From contig NZ_AP024900.1 of assembly GCF_024347075.1 (NCBI RefSeq), positions 992,001 to 1,056,000 of the forward strand: a stretch of DNA of 64,000 bases, in the 5' to 3' direction. Shown here in pieces: positions 38,476-52,254 of this stretch. A program made the position numbers and the translations under genes. This DNA is from Vibrio rarus (GTDB lineage Bacteria > Pseudomonadota > Gammaproteobacteria > Enterobacterales > Vibrionaceae). A model generated the notes under the pieces. The model searched no databases and was not told the origin of the DNA. It saw nothing but the letters and a program-made list of their open reading frames with translations. The number at the start of each line of letters is the position of its first letter. Within the stretch, counting starts at the first letter, position 1.

Positions 38476-39255
38476 TTATAGCGAGACAAACCAAGCGTCA
38501 TAAGCAAGCTTAACCGCCAAAATAGTGACGACAGTGACAAATACTGGGCGAATAAATGTTGCGCCAAAGCGAATGGCGGAATGAGCACCAAAATACGCGC
38601 CAAGCATTAAACAAAAGCCCATAGTGAGTCCTAACACCCAATCAATATGGCCTAATAGGGCAAAGGTAATTAATGAGGTGAAATTACTGGTGAAGTTCAT
38701 GGCTTTGGCAAGCCCTGATGCTAGCAGAATATTGAGCCGATAAAGGGCCATGCTACTGACGGTCCAAAATGCGCCGGTACCAGGACCTGCTACCCCATCA
38801 TAAAAACCTAAACTAAAGCCCTGTGCTACTTGTGTGGCACTGTGTTTGGTACCTGGCTTTGGCATGATATTTTTATTTGCATCAGGGGTTTTATGGATAA
38901 TGGTATATAAGGCCGCCGCTAGAATGACCAATGGCAATGCTTTTTCCAACCAATCTGTGGAGATGGAATCCACAAATAGCGTGCCACAAGTCGCACCGAT
39001 AAGGGTGGCGATAAAGTTGGGTAGCCATAATTTAGGTTTAAAAAGTTTTTTCTTATAATAAGTAAACGCAGCAGTGGATGACGCAAAACTGGCGGCGAGT
39101 TTATTTGTGCCCAGTGCCATATGGGGGGGCAAACCGATAGACAGTAGGGCAGGGACAGTGAGCATGCCGCCGCCACCCGCTACTGCGTCAATAAAACCTG
39201 CAATAAAGGCCACAACAGCCAGTATAAGCAGCATACTTGGTTCTAGGTATTCCAT
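38476..39255 (-). CDS. yfcA: TSUP family transporter (YfcA/TauE/SafE)
   Basis: An inner-membrane protein of 259 aa with about eight helices in two repeats. The first repeat motif is AVAGGGGMLTVPALLSIGLPPHMALGTNKL and the second GFYDGVAGPGTGAFWTVSSMAL, both typical for TSUP anion exporters. Close to E. coli YfcA in length and motif. The substrate (sulfite, sulfoacetate or similar) cannot be told from sequence. Confidence 0.9.
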   Translation of the reverse strand: MEYLEPSMLLILAVVAFIAGFIDAVAGGGGMLTVPALLSIGLPPHMALGTNKLAASFASSTAAFTYYKKKLFKPKLWLPNFIATLIGATCGTLFVDSISTDWLEKALPLVILAAALYTIIHKTPDANKNIMPKPGTKHSATQVAQGFSLGFYDGVAGPGTGAFWTVSSMALYRLNILLASGLAKAMNFTSNFTSLITFALLGHIDWVLGLTMGFCLMLGAYFGAHSAIRFGATFIRPVFVTVVTILAVKLAYDAWFVSL

Positions 39256-39272
39256 TGATTACTAAGTTAATC

Positions 39273-41342
39273 CTAATCGATACGACGTTTAAAAGGGGGT
39301 AGAGAATCTAGTAGCGCCTTGCCATAGCGTTTGCTAACAAGACGACGGTCAAAGATGATGACTCTACCAGAATCTTGCTCTTTACGCAGTAACCTACCAA
39401 CAGATTGAATCAGCTTTTTGCTCGCTTCTGGTACGGCGATCTGCATAAAGGGGTTGCCGCCTCTACTTTCAATATATTCTGCATGGGCTTCTTCCACCGG
39501 AGAGGTGGGCACGGCAAATGGAATTTTGGTAATAATGAGATTTTCTAACAACTCTCCGGGTAAGTCTAACCCTTCAGAAAAACTCCCAGTACCAAATAAA
39601 ATGCTCGTTTTACCCTGTTTAATGGCTTTTTTATGATTTTTTATGATTTCGATGCGTGAACTGTCACCTTGAACCTGTAATTGCCAGCCTTTTTTGGTCA
39701 GTGTTTTTTGCATGGCTTCGGCCACTTGATTCATTTGCCAATAGGAGGCAAATAGAACTAGGTTGGCTTGGTCTGGCATAAGCCACTGGACCAAGTTTTC
39801 ACTCAGATAGTCAGTAAACTGAGGCGCTTGTGGCTCATAAGGTATGTTAGGAACGATAAGCTCAGCATTGTTTTGATAATCAAAAGGAGACGCAAGAGCT
39901 AAAAATTGTGTGCCATCTTCTTGGGCGAAACTAACGCCACTTTGCTGGCAGAAAAAATGAAAAGAATTTAATGCCCTTAGAGTGGCCGAGGTTAAGACAG
40001 CACCAACACACTTACTCCATAACTGTTGATCAAGGGACCAGCCTACCTCCAGTGGTGAGACGCTAACCACAAAATCTAACTCCCGTTCAGGGTTGGTTTC
40101 AATCCAGCGTGCAAGAGGGGCCCCTTTATCTCTGGATGGTTCAGCCATTAGGTGCCATACCTTAGCTAAATTTTCTAAGCGTTGCAGAAAGAACCCCGCT
40201 TCAGCAAGGGCAGGTTCAGCCAATCGTGGAGAGACCTCCCCCTCTTTAACTCTTTCTGTTATCAGATCGGTTATTTTACCTAGGGCTTGCGCCGCTTTAT
40301 TACAAATCGTTTTAAGCTCTTTGCTTTGCTCGGTTAGCCAAGGCGGCAGTTCCCCATGCTCAAAGCGAAGGCGATTTTCTTTGAAGCCGGCAGGATCAAG
40401 TTGACGGGCCACATTGTTTAAACTGGGAATAATGTCCGTTATTGAGTTTTGTAATTCTGTGAGGAAGCGATCAACGCGTTTAGCATCGGCAAGAGAGGCG
40501 ATTTTATTGCTGTTTTTATTTAACGTTTCCAGCCAAGCAGTCGCACCTTTCAAGCTCGCTGACGCTGAGGAGTGATCGCGCGCCACTTTAGGCAGGTGAT
40601 GCGCCTCATCGAATACATAAATAGTATTTTCAGGCTCAGAAAGGATAACTCCGCCACCAAGGTCTAAATCGGCCATGACCAAACTGTGGTTAGCAATCAC
40701 CACATCCGCTTTGTCTAATTCAGCGCGGGCTTTTTGAAAAGGACAGTGTCTATGGGCAGGCAAGCCATTGTTACAACTGTGTTTGTCGCTAACGATGCTT
40801 TGCCACACTTCATCTTTAATCGGCTTAGGCCAAGAATCTCGGTCCCCATCCCATTTATTTTCCGTTAACGCCTGATACATAGTTTCCAGTAACAGCACAT
40901 CTGATTTTTGTGGCTTAGTTTCAAACATGGCAATTTGTGAATCATCGGCACCAGAGGCGGCGGCAAGTTTTTCTGCGCAACAATATCTTTGGCGACCTTT
41001 TGCCAAAATAAATGAAAACTCAAAATCAACAAGGCGACGATATAGAGGTAAATCTTTATTAATGAGTTGCTCTTGCAACGCTACGGTTGCAGTAGAAATA
41101 ACCACTTTACGGTTGTTAAATTTAGCCACTGGGATCGCAGCCATTAAATAAGCGAGCGATTTACCGATACCCGTACCGGCTTCCGCCACGATTAAACGGT
41201 TACTTTTATGATACTCACCACAGAGTGTCTTAGTCATTTCTGCAACTAAAAAGTTTTGCGCTCTGCGAGGGATAAAATTATCCAACTGGTGATGCAGGTT
41301 TTGATAGCTACTACGTATTGCTTGGTGGATTTTCTTGTTCAT
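39273..41342 (-). CDS. dinG: ATP-dependent DNA helicase DinG
   Basis: A 5'-3' iron–sulfur helicase of the XPD family, 689 aa. Walker A is EAGTGIGKSLAYL near residue 55; the Fe-S cluster cysteines occur in the RQRYCCAEKL and CNNGLPAHRHCPFQKAR segments; the DEAH box is VFDEAHHLP; motif VI is QSVGRLLRKEQDSGRVIIFDRR. In E. coli DinG resolves R-loops and G-quadruplexes under LexA control; I did not find a clear LexA box in the sequence just upstream. The gene is alone on the reverse strand. Confidence 0.92.
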   Translation of the reverse strand: MNKKIHQAIRSSYQNLHHQLDNFIPRRAQNFLVAEMTKTLCGEYHKSNRLIVAEAGTGIGKSLAYLMAAIPVAKFNNRKVVISTATVALQEQLINKDLPLYRRLVDFEFSFILAKGRQRYCCAEKLAAASGADDSQIAMFETKPQKSDVLLLETMYQALTENKWDGDRDSWPKPIKDEVWQSIVSDKHSCNNGLPAHRHCPFQKARAELDKADVVIANHSLVMADLDLGGGVILSEPENTIYVFDEAHHLPKVARDHSSASASLKGATAWLETLNKNSNKIASLADAKRVDRFLTELQNSITDIIPSLNNVARQLDPAGFKENRLRFEHGELPPWLTEQSKELKTICNKAAQALGKITDLITERVKEGEVSPRLAEPALAEAGFFLQRLENLAKVWHLMAEPSRDKGAPLARWIETNPERELDFVVSVSPLEVGWSLDQQLWSKCVGAVLTSATLRALNSFHFFCQQSGVSFAQEDGTQFLALASPFDYQNNAELIVPNIPYEPQAPQFTDYLSENLVQWLMPDQANLVLFASYWQMNQVAEAMQKTLTKKGWQLQVQGDSSRIEIIKNHKKAIKQGKTSILFGTGSFSEGLDLPGELLENLIITKIPFAVPTSPVEEAHAEYIESRGGNPFMQIAVPEASKKLIQSVGRLLRKEQDSGRVIIFDRRLVSKRYGKALLDSLPPFKRRID

Positions 41343-41877
41343 TGGTTTTCGGACAGTGACATGCTATCGCTATAGTAACACATCTCAAATGGAGCGTGCG
41401 TCCGCGTCCTTATGAAATCATGGTCATACTTTTTTGAGATCCCCGTCCCATAATGAGCAACTTCTTGCATAAAACATTGAAACTTATAAGGTTATCGGCT
41501 GTCCATTTTGCCTAGTGATAAATTCCGCTAATTGGGTGTTTTTTGTTTTCTGTGCCATTTATTGCTTTGAAGTTAGCATTTTGTTTAGATGATTATCTTG
41601 TTGTTTGTGCATGTTGCGTCAATGTCAACCGGTTGATAAATTAGCGTAAAAACTGTGAGCGCGGTTGTTGAAAGTATGTAAGTAACTGTTTTGTAAGTAT
41701 TTTTAGGTTTGTTTTGTGTTGTTTTATGTCTATTGACTCTTATTTATAAAAATTGCAAGGTATCAGCAACTTCAGTCATATGTGTTTATTTGCATAAGTG
41801 GCTTGAATGATTATAAAAATAAATAAATTTAAGAATCGCATTAGGGTTCTAGTTAAAAGAAAAGGACGTAAATTAAC
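41343..41877 (+). promoter_or_regulatory. Long AT-rich upstream region of the porin gene
   Basis: There is no gene in these 535 bases. A perfect 12-base palindrome, TCAACCGGTTGA, is at 41625–41636. The sequence is rich in T runs (TTTTGT, GTTTTATG) over 41560–41720. The porin ATG is preceded by AAAAGGACG. Porin genes in vibrios are usually controlled over long upstream regions, but I cannot assign sites for ToxR or other regulators. Confidence 0.45.
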
Positions 41878-42942
41878 ATGAAAAAAACACTATTAGCGCT
41901 AGCAGTAGCATCACTGGCAGCAACATCAGTAAATGCAGCTGAGATTTATAAAGCAGAAAATGCTTCAGTAGACTTTTATGGTCAGTTAAGAACTGAGCTT
42001 AAAGGAAGTGATGATTCTATTTCTCTAGAAGATGGCGCTCAAGACGGCAAAGTCACCCTTGGTGCTGGTTCATCTCGTATGGGAATTACGGCTGATTATA
42101 CTATCACTGACGGCCTAGGAATTATGGGTCTGGTTGAGCTTGGAGTAGGCTCTGGTGATGTAAACGTTCGTCAACATATTTTAGGTGTTGTTACAGACTT
42201 TGGTACATTAAAGTTCGGTGAGCAATGGACGGTTTCTGATGATATCTACGGTGCTGATTATTCATACTTCTTTGGTGGTTCTGCTCTAGGTTACTCTAAC
42301 GTGAGCGGTGCAAGCCATGATTCTCTAATCAAGTACAACCTAGACCTTGAAAACTTCTTTGTAGCTGCGAACTACGGTTTGAACGAAGATGATTCTAACC
42401 AAGATCTAATGGAAGTATTCGTTGGTGGTAACGTTGCAGGTCTAGATCTTCACGTTGGTTTCGGCCAAGTTAAAGACAATACTCCTGATGAAGATAATAA
42501 TAAATTTCCTGAACTAAAAGATACGTACTACCAAGGTACTGTAGCTTATGATTTCGGTGGCGCATCTATTGGCTTTACTTACTACAACACTAAAATTGAA
42601 GTTGAGAACCAATCTGCAAAAATCAACGGTTACTCTTTAGCCGGTACGTTTGACTGGGCTGATAATGCAACAGCCTACACTGGTTTTGAATATACAGACC
42701 AAGAGTTAACGGGCCTTGTTGAAGCAGCACTTCCTGCTCAATTCAAAGAAGATGATACTTCGACAGTCATTTACGTGGGTACTGACTATCACTTCAACAG
42801 CTTCACTCGTTTATACGTTGAAGCAGCTTACCAAGACGGCCGTACTCTAGGTTTCACAAACAAAGCCTCTGATGAGTTTGTTGGTGTTGCGGTAGTTGAT
42901 GGTGGTTTCTCTTGGGGTGTAGGTGCTCGAGTTTACTGGTAA
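41878..42942 (+). CDS. OmpU-like general porin
   Basis: An outer-membrane porin of 354 aa. The signal peptide MKKTLLALAVASLAATSVNA is cleaved before AEIYKAENASVDFYGQLRTEL. Alternating beta-strands run through the protein, with a constriction-loop stretch GEQWTVSDDIYGADYSYFFGGSALGY near 115–140 (L3). It is most like Vibrio OmpU/OmpC-type trimeric porins. The last residue is Trp (GARVYW) where Phe is usual; aromatic anyway, so BAM recognition should hold. Codon use is that of a highly expressed gene. Confidence 0.88.
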   Translation: MKKTLLALAVASLAATSVNAAEIYKAENASVDFYGQLRTELKGSDDSISLEDGAQDGKVTLGAGSSRMGITADYTITDGLGIMGLVELGVGSGDVNVRQHILGVVTDFGTLKFGEQWTVSDDIYGADYSYFFGGSALGYSNVSGASHDSLIKYNLDLENFFVAANYGLNEDDSNQDLMEVFVGGNVAGLDLHVGFGQVKDNTPDEDNNKFPELKDTYYQGTVAYDFGGASIGFTYYNTKIEVENQSAKINGYSLAGTFDWADNATAYTGFEYTDQELTGLVEAALPAQFKEDDTSTVIYVGTDYHFNSFTRLYVEAAYQDGRTLGFTNKASDEFVGVAVVDGGFSWGVGARVYW

Positions 42943-42967
42943 TCACCAGTAAAACATAACTATCTTC

Positions 42968-42996
42968 AATGCCCGGCCTTTGTGCCGGGCATTTTT
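42968..42996 (+). terminator. Terminator after the porin gene
   Basis: AATGCCCGGC pairs perfectly with GCCGGGCATT around CTTTGT, followed by a T-rich run. Confidence 0.93.
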
Positions 42997-43158
42997 ATTT
43001 TTAATTCATCTATAAACTGTTACTAATACAAATGACCGCCTTCGCGCAATACTTTGTTTACTATGTTAAAATCGCTTAGAAATAACACAATTTAAATCTA
43101 CTATACACATAACCAGAAGCTGTCAACAGCTCTAATGAAAAACAGGATTTCCCCAAAA

Positions 43159-44607
43159 ATGTCACAATTAAAAATTTGGTTTACCGTCTCTGAAGCTGAA
43201 GGATTAGTAAAAAGCGGTGGTTTGGCTGATGTTGGTAAAGCATTGCCTAAAGCGTTGCAAAACTTAGGTTCTACCATCGCTATTGCTATCCCAGGGTATA
43301 GTAAAATAGCGGATCTTGAACATTGTCCTGTGGTGCTTTCTACCCAATTAGATCACTTTCCACATACGCCGTATCAGGTTCGTCAATTAGAGTTGGATGG
43401 TGTGCCTGTGTACGCCTTTGAGTGCAAGCAATATTTTGATCGTCCAGAGTTATACGCTGAACGTAATCAAGCGTATGCCGATAACGGTGAACGTTTTGCT
43501 TTTTTCTCTGCCGCTAGTTTAGATGCGCTGCCTAAGCTTAATTTTAAGCCCGATGTAATACATGCAAATGATTGGCATACTGGCTTAGTGCCGTTTTTAT
43601 TAAAAACACGTTTTTCCAATCACGACTTTTATAAAAACATTAAAAGTGTATTGAGTGTTCATAACGCGTTATTTAAAGGTATCTACCCTTATAATGAAGT
43701 GAGCATTATTCCGGAATTGAGTCAGGTAGAAAGCAGCAAGGTTAATTATGGTCATGATTGCATCAGTATGTTGCGAGCAGGGATTCACTACGCCGATAAA
43801 TTGAATGCAGTGAGCCCTAACTATGCAGAAGAGTTAAAAACGCCTCTTGGCTCCCACGGTTTAGTGGACGATTTTGTGGCACGAGAAGCGGATTTTTGTG
43901 GCATTGTTAACGGCTGTGATTACAGTGAATGGGATCCGGCTACGGATAATTATTTAGCGAAAAAGTTTAAAGCCACTAAAGCCAGTTTTAAAGCAGGTAA
44001 ATCAGCCAATAAAACCGCCATACAAAATGAGTTTGGCCTTCCGGTAGTTAAGCTGCCTATGTTTGGTATGGTATGCCGTTTGACGGAACAAAAAGGGTTT
44101 AATTACATCCTGCCGATCATTGAGCAATTTTTACATAACGATGTGCAACTGGTTATTATTGGTACCGGCGATCCAGCGATTGCAGCGCAGTTACGTCAAG
44201 TATCTGAAAAGCACGCCAATAAATTCACCTTTGTTGAAGCGTACGACAATCGTTTAGCGCACCTTGTTGAAGCAGGTTCTGATTTCTTCTTGATGCCATC
44301 AGAATTTGAAGCGTGTGGTTTAAACCAGCTTTACTCCATGGCGTATGGCACTTTGCCTATCGTACGCAGTGTGGGTGGATTAAAAGATACTGTGAATGAT
44401 TACGATACAGACCCAAGTATTGCCACCGGTTTTGCTTTCCGTGAACCAAGAGCCGAAGATCTACTGATTTGTATGCAGCGCGCATTACTTTTGTACTTAC
44501 AACAGCCTAGTGATTTTTCTCAAATGCAATTACGTGCCATGACCAAAGACTTTAGTTGGGATGTGGCTGCTGAAAAATATGTACAGATGTTCAACAGCTC
44601 ATTTTAA
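43159..44607 (+). CDS. glgA: Glycogen synthase
   Basis: GlgA elongates alpha-1,4-glucan from ADP-glucose. From ATG 43159 the protein is 482 aa and opens MSQLKIWFTVSEAEGLVKSG; ACAGGAT lies 10 bases upstream. The ATG at 43135 is possible but sits on a small hairpin (AGCTGTCAACAGCT). GT5 motifs: KSGGLADVGKALP for ADP-glucose binding, VIHANDWHTGLVP, RLTEQKGFNYI and EFEACGLNQLYSMAYGTLPIV with the catalytic Glu. It stands apart from other glg genes here, so glycogen metabolism is not clustered. Confidence 0.92.
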   Translation: MSQLKIWFTVSEAEGLVKSGGLADVGKALPKALQNLGSTIAIAIPGYSKIADLEHCPVVLSTQLDHFPHTPYQVRQLELDGVPVYAFECKQYFDRPELYAERNQAYADNGERFAFFSAASLDALPKLNFKPDVIHANDWHTGLVPFLLKTRFSNHDFYKNIKSVLSVHNALFKGIYPYNEVSIIPELSQVESSKVNYGHDCISMLRAGIHYADKLNAVSPNYAEELKTPLGSHGLVDDFVAREADFCGIVNGCDYSEWDPATDNYLAKKFKATKASFKAGKSANKTAIQNEFGLPVVKLPMFGMVCRLTEQKGFNYILPIIEQFLHNDVQLVIIGTGDPAIAAQLRQVSEKHANKFTFVEAYDNRLAHLVEAGSDFFLMPSEFEACGLNQLYSMAYGTLPIVRSVGGLKDTVNDYDTDPSIATGFAFREPRAEDLLICMQRALLLYLQQPSDFSQMQLRAMTKDFSWDVAAEKYVQMFNSSF

Positions 44608-44657
44608 TACTAATTCGCTGAAAGGGGAGAAGTGGATTTTTCTTTGACAGCAAAATA

Positions 44658-44692
44658 AAAAAGCCTGAATAGCATCTCTATTCAGGCTTTTT
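44658..44692. terminator. Bidirectional terminator between glgA and purB
   Basis: AAAAAGCCTGAATAG pairs perfectly with CTATTCAGGCTTTTT around CATCT, between converging genes. Confidence 0.94.
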
Positions 44693-44716
44693 ACTTTTAT
44701 CGCAATGGCGAAATGA

Positions 44717-46126
<1,410 letters not shown>

Positions 46127-46161
46127 TTATACCAGTAACAAGAAGAATTGTCACTACTATT

Positions 46162-46177
46162 GCGCAAACGATTGCGT
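46162..46177 (-). promoter_or_regulatory. PurR-type operator upstream of purB
   Basis: GCGCAAACGATTGCGT is a 16-base near-palindrome very close to the PurR consensus ACGCAAACGTTTNCGT. It is 75 bases before the purB ATG. In E. coli the purB operator lies inside the coding region and acts as a roadblock; here it lies in the promoter region. Confidence 0.65.
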
Positions 46178-46193
46178 TAATTTAGTCTGACGC

Positions 46194-46226
46194 AAAAAAA
46201 ATCGCTCGCAACAAGGGGCGAGCGAT
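46194..46226 (-). terminator. Terminator of the mnmA–hflD operon
   Basis: On the reverse strand ATCGCTCGC pairs with GCGAGCGAT, followed by seven T. It lies just after the hflD stop codon and isolates purB. Confidence 0.9.
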
Positions 46227-46229
46227 AGA

Positions 46230-46847
46230 TTAAATTCGTGCTAAAAGGATTTCAGCTTGGGCGATCATCTTCTTGCGCCCAAACACTAAATGACGGCGCT
46301 TACCACCAACCTGACGCCACAAAACGGCGCTGCGAATACCGGAAAGGAGCAAGGCTCTCACTTTGCTTTGAACTGCGGGTTGCTGCAACATCGCGGGATT
46401 ACCGGTCACTTGAATACGCGGTCCAATAGGACTAATTACATCTAAATAGACACTGGCGAGGTTAGTGATCATTTGTTCGTCAAAAAGGTCAAAGTGTTCT
46501 GTTTGGCGTTCTATTTGCTGAATTCGATTGCCCAATTGCCCCATGGCATCTTGACGTTGACTCAATTTACGCTCTAGGGCCATAAGGCTGATAATATAGC
46601 GAGTGAGCTCATTGCCGGTGGCGGAACTATCAAGGCCTTTTGTTAAGCACTCTAGTCCTAACTTTAGATCTCGTTCATGGCCAAATACGCCAATGGTATC
46701 GGCTGGGCTAGTATTGACGATAGCAGCAATAGAGGTTTCAAAAGCAGCAGAATGACAATGCCCGTCTTTTGCCACCTGTTGGACTAAAGCGACAGCTTGG
46801 CAGATGCCAGCAAAGGCGATGGTACGGTCATAGTTTGTATGTGCCAC
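46230..46847 (-). CDS. hflD: High-frequency-lysogenization protein HflD homologue
   Basis: A 205-aa mostly helical protein that matches HflD in length (E. coli 213 aa) and pattern: [24 protein letters not shown] at the start, then [15 protein letters not shown], and [33 protein letters not shown] at the C-terminus. In E. coli HflD sequesters phage lambda CII; the native role is unclear. It lies between mnmA and purB, the conserved arrangement. Confidence 0.92.
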   Translation of the reverse strand: MAHTNYDRTIAFAGICQAVALVQQVAKDGHCHSAAFETSIAAIVNTSPADTIGVFGHERDLKLGLECLTKGLDSSATGNELTRYIISLMALERKLSQRQDAMGQLGNRIQQIERQTEHFDLFDEQMITNLASVYLDVISPIGPRIQVTGNPAMLQQPAVQSKVRALLLSGIRSAVLWRQVGGKRRHLVFGRKKMIAQAEILLARI

Positions 46848-46864
46848 TTAAGAACTCCTTTATC

Positions 46865-47995
46865 TTATACTTTGATTCGTTTTTCGATGATACCGCCACC
46901 GAGACAGATGTCGTCTTTATAAAAGACCGCAGATTGCCCTGGAGTGACCGCCACTTGTGGTTGTTCGAAAATCACTTTGATGTTGTCGTCATCCACAGGA
47001 ATAATGGTACATGGAATATCGCTTTGGCGATATCTTGTTTTTACCGTACAACTCATAGGTTGGCGAATTGGCGTACGATCAACCCAGTGTAATTGCGAAG
47101 CCATTAACCCTTCAGATTTTAATAAAGGATGGTCCGCTCCTTGTACAGCAATTAACACATTGCGTTTCAGATCTTTCTCTGCAACATACCATGGGTCTTC
47201 ATTACCACCACCGCCTTTTTGGCCGCCAATGTGTAGACCTTTACGCTGGCCAAGAGTGTGGTACATCAACCCCATATGTTCACCAATTTCTTGGCCTTCA
47301 GGTGTTTCGATTTTACCCGGTTGAGCCGGTAAATAGCGAGAAAGAAAGTCGGTAAACTTGCGTTCGCCAATAAAACAAATACCGGTAGAGTCTTTCTTCT
47401 TAGCCGTGATCAGTTGTTGCTCTTCAGCAATTCTGCGCACTTCTGGTTTTTCAATATCCCCTACAGGGAATAAACTGCGTGCCACTTGCTCATGGCTTAG
47501 AGTATATAGGAAGTAGCTTTGATCTTTATTGCCATCCAATCCACGTAGCATATGCGGTTTATCACCGGCTTCAATTTCAGCTGGCGTTGGGAATGTACGG
47601 CGCACATAGTGGCCCATGGCAATGTAATCGGCATCTAAGACTTCATCGGCGAATTCTAAGAAGGCTTTAAATTTTATTTCTTTGTTACAAAGAATATCAG
47701 GGTTTGGTGTGCGCCCTGATTTATATTCTTGCAAAAAGTATTCAAAAACATTGTCCCAGTACTCGGCAGCAAAGTTAATGGTGTGCAGGTGAATGCCTAA
47801 CTTATCACAGACCGCTTGTGCGTCAGCAAGATCTTCCGCTGCAGTACAATACTCTTCGTTATCATCTTCTTCCCAGTTCTTCATAAACAGGCCTTCCACT
47901 TGGTAGCCTTGTTGTTGAAGTAAATATGCAGAGACGGAAGAATCTACACCACCGGACATGCCGACGATGACTTTCTTTTGGCTGTTGTCAGACAT
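46865..47995 (-). CDS. mnmA: tRNA-specific 2-thiouridylase MnmA
   Basis: MnmA thiolates U34 of tRNA-Lys, -Glu and -Gln. The protein is 376 aa. The PP-loop is [15 protein letters not shown] (residues 12–26). The catalytic cysteines are in [12 protein letters not shown] (near residue 102) and [13 protein letters not shown] (near 199). GHYVRR and DQSYFLYTL segments complete the adenylation domain. It heads the mnmA–hflD operon, separated from hflD by 17 bases. Confidence 0.96.
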   Translation of the reverse strand: MSDNSQKKVIVGMSGGVDSSVSAYLLQQQGYQVEGLFMKNWEEDDNEEYCTAAEDLADAQAVCDKLGIHLHTINFAAEYWDNVFEYFLQEYKSGRTPNPDILCNKEIKFKAFLEFADEVLDADYIAMGHYVRRTFPTPAEIEAGDKPHMLRGLDGNKDQSYFLYTLSHEQVARSLFPVGDIEKPEVRRIAEEQQLITAKKKDSTGICFIGERKFTDFLSRYLPAQPGKIETPEGQEIGEHMGLMYHTLGQRKGLHIGGQKGGGGNEDPWYVAEKDLKRNVLIAVQGADHPLLKSEGLMASQLHWVDRTPIRQPMSCTVKTRYRQSDIPCTIIPVDDDNIKVIFEQPQVAVTPGQSAVFYKDDICLGGGIIEKRIKV

Positions 47996-48153
47996 TCTAA
48001 AATACCACTAGATAAACACGGTCGCAGATTCTAACAGAAACAAAGCCACTGTGACAGTTCGCAAGCGTAATTGCACTTTTAAATTGAATGAAAAATGTAA
48101 CGATTATCTGTCATACTAGAGGCGATTATTTTCTTACCTTGATGAAAGGCGTA

Positions 48154-48423
48154 ATGAATATGCAAGACCAACAAGAAGTACAAGATCAGCTGCTAGAAAT
48201 TGTTGAAAACCAGATTGAATCAGGTAACCCTAAAAAAGTAAAAGAGACCTTGATGCGTTTGATGATGACCGGCAATAGCCGTGATGATGCTATCGCTATG
48301 ATGGGGTGTGCGGTGGCCATTGAAATGTTTGATGTGGTCAATAATGGTGCTAAGTTCAATGAGAAGCGTTATGCAGAGCATCTTGAACGTTTACCGGATC
48401 TCGGATTTATGGAAGGGGAGTAA
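48154..48423 (+). CDS. Small DUF1841-like protein of unknown function
   Basis: An acidic helical protein of 89 aa. Its middle, VENQIESGNPKKVKETLMRL followed by MMTGNSRDDAIAMMGCAVAIEM, has the same spacing as the C-terminal half of DUF1841-type proteins (VVENQIA…V..TL.RLM.EG..R.EAIHAIG…), but the histidines typical of that family are replaced here. I place the start at ATG 48154, five bases after AAGG, rather than the ORF start at 48088, which has no ribosome site. Divergent from mnmA. The resemblance is from memory and the function is unknown. Confidence 0.65.
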   Translation: MNMQDQQEVQDQLLEIVENQIESGNPKKVKETLMRLMMTGNSRDDAIAMMGCAVAIEMFDVVNNGAKFNEKRYAEHLERLPDLGFMEGE

Positions 48424-48534
48424 TCCCTCATTATTTTCCCCTTCCTTTCATTGTATGGTCACCCTCAGAGTAGCGCTTGTTAATTGACCTCTGTTCATGA
48501 GCGTTCAGGGTGAGCATTCCTCTGTCTAATACGG

Positions 48535-49215
48535 TCAGTTGGCGAATTTCCACTGACCGTTTGCCAGATCCCCAAGGCTGTACTGACCGATGGAGTAACG
48601 GATCAGACGCAGCGTAGGGAAACCAATATTGGCTGTCATGCGTCGAACTTGTCGGTTGCGTCCTTCGATAATGGTAATGGAGAGCCAAGTGGTGGGGATG
48701 GCGGCGCGAAATCTTACCGGAGGATTGCGCGGCCATACTTGAGGTTCTGGCATAATCTGCACCGTTGCTGGCAAAGTGTTGCCATCTTTAAGTTGCACCC
48801 CATGGCGAAGTTTATCTAAATCCTCTTCCGTTGGCGCACCTTCCACTTGCACCCAGTAGGTTTTGGGCGACTTAGAATTTGGCTGGGTGAGTTTTGCTTG
48901 CAAAATACCGTCATTAGTCAGCAGTAACAGTCCTTCACTGTCACGGTCGAGGCGTCCTGCCGCATACACCTCTTTAACATCAATAAAATCGGCTAAGGTT
49001 TGTCGTCCGTCGCCATCGGTAAACTGGCTTAATACATCAAAGGGTTTATTAAATAACACGATTTTACGGTCGGCCAATGAAACGCGCTTTACCCTTGGGG
49101 ACGTTTTTTTGCGTTGGTCACTTTTACCCTTAGTATGGCGGTACTTTGACTTAGGCTTTGCCGAATTACCAGAAGGAGAGGGCGTGGTCTTAGAACGGCG
49201 ATTATCGCTAGACAT
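48535..49215 (-). CDS. rluE: 23S rRNA pseudouridine(2457) synthase RluE
   Basis: A pseudouridine synthase of the RsuA group, 226 aa. A basic disordered N-terminus (1–40) precedes the catalytic domain, with [21 protein letters not shown], the catalytic-aspartate motif [19 protein letters not shown], and [23 protein letters not shown]. There is no S4 domain, which fits RluE more than RluB/RluF. Divergent from the idh gene. Confidence 0.9.
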   Translation of the reverse strand: MSSDNRRSKTTPSPSGNSAKPKSKYRHTKGKSDQRKKTSPRVKRVSLADRKIVLFNKPFDVLSQFTDGDGRQTLADFIDVKEVYAAGRLDRDSEGLLLLTNDGILQAKLTQPNSKSPKTYWVQVEGAPTEEDLDKLRHGVQLKDGNTLPATVQIMPEPQVWPRNPPVRFRAAIPTTWLSITIIEGRNRQVRRMTANIGFPTLRLIRYSIGQYSLGDLANGQWKFAN

Positions 49216-51749
<2,534 letters not shown>

Positions 51750-51760
51750 CTGGTTTGTAT

Positions 51761-51833
51761 AAATAAAAAACTGAGCTTTGAAGTGGGCTGATAAGTTATG
51801 GAGGATCTGAGTGATACTCAGATCCTCTTTTTT
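51761..51833 (+). terminator. idh terminator, left copy of an inverted 70-bp duplication
   Basis: The hairpin GAGGATCTGAGT / ACTCAGATCCTC (12 bp, GAT loop) is followed by six T. The 25 bases before it (AACTGAGCTTTGAAG…GGCTGATAAGTTATGG) recur almost unchanged on the opposite strand at 58824–58897. Confidence 0.92.
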
Positions 51834-51893
51834 ATATTTAAAGCTCAATAAGTTAAAGGTTTAGATATTTACCTAAAACCGTAGCATGATGTT

Positions 51894-52055
51894 ATACCAA
51901 TCGTACTAAATAACTGGTCATTCTAGCTTGTTAAAATACTCGATAACTGCGTTAGAATTTTTGATTGTAGAATAACTACTTATCGAAAAATTCTGCCTTG
52001 TTTTCGAGCATTTTTCCTGCGCTATTTCTGAACACTTACTTAGTGTGATTGGTAT
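51894..52055 (+). repeat. Palindromic MITE-like intergenic repeat, full-length copy
   Basis: This 162-bp element has terminal inverted repeats: ATACCAATCGTACTAAATAA at the left matches the complement of the right end at 18 of 20 positions. It has no open frame. A shorter copy is at 13537–13626 and a decayed one at 5611–5689. Such elements are common in vibrio intergenic regions; I cannot name the transposase family that moved it. Confidence 0.8.
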
Positions 52056-52254
52056 TAAATAAAACTTTAAAAACAACCACTTACTCTATGATCTAAAAAG
52101 CTATCTATCATTATTAGAATGATTGATAAATAGTTGGGTTTATGGACAAAGCCTTCCATTAGCAACCTATGGCTTCAGGTTTATTTTATGCAGATTTTTT
52201 GCGTGATATGTAAAGCACGGTAAACGCAAGACACACTTTTGTCCCCATTCCGCG

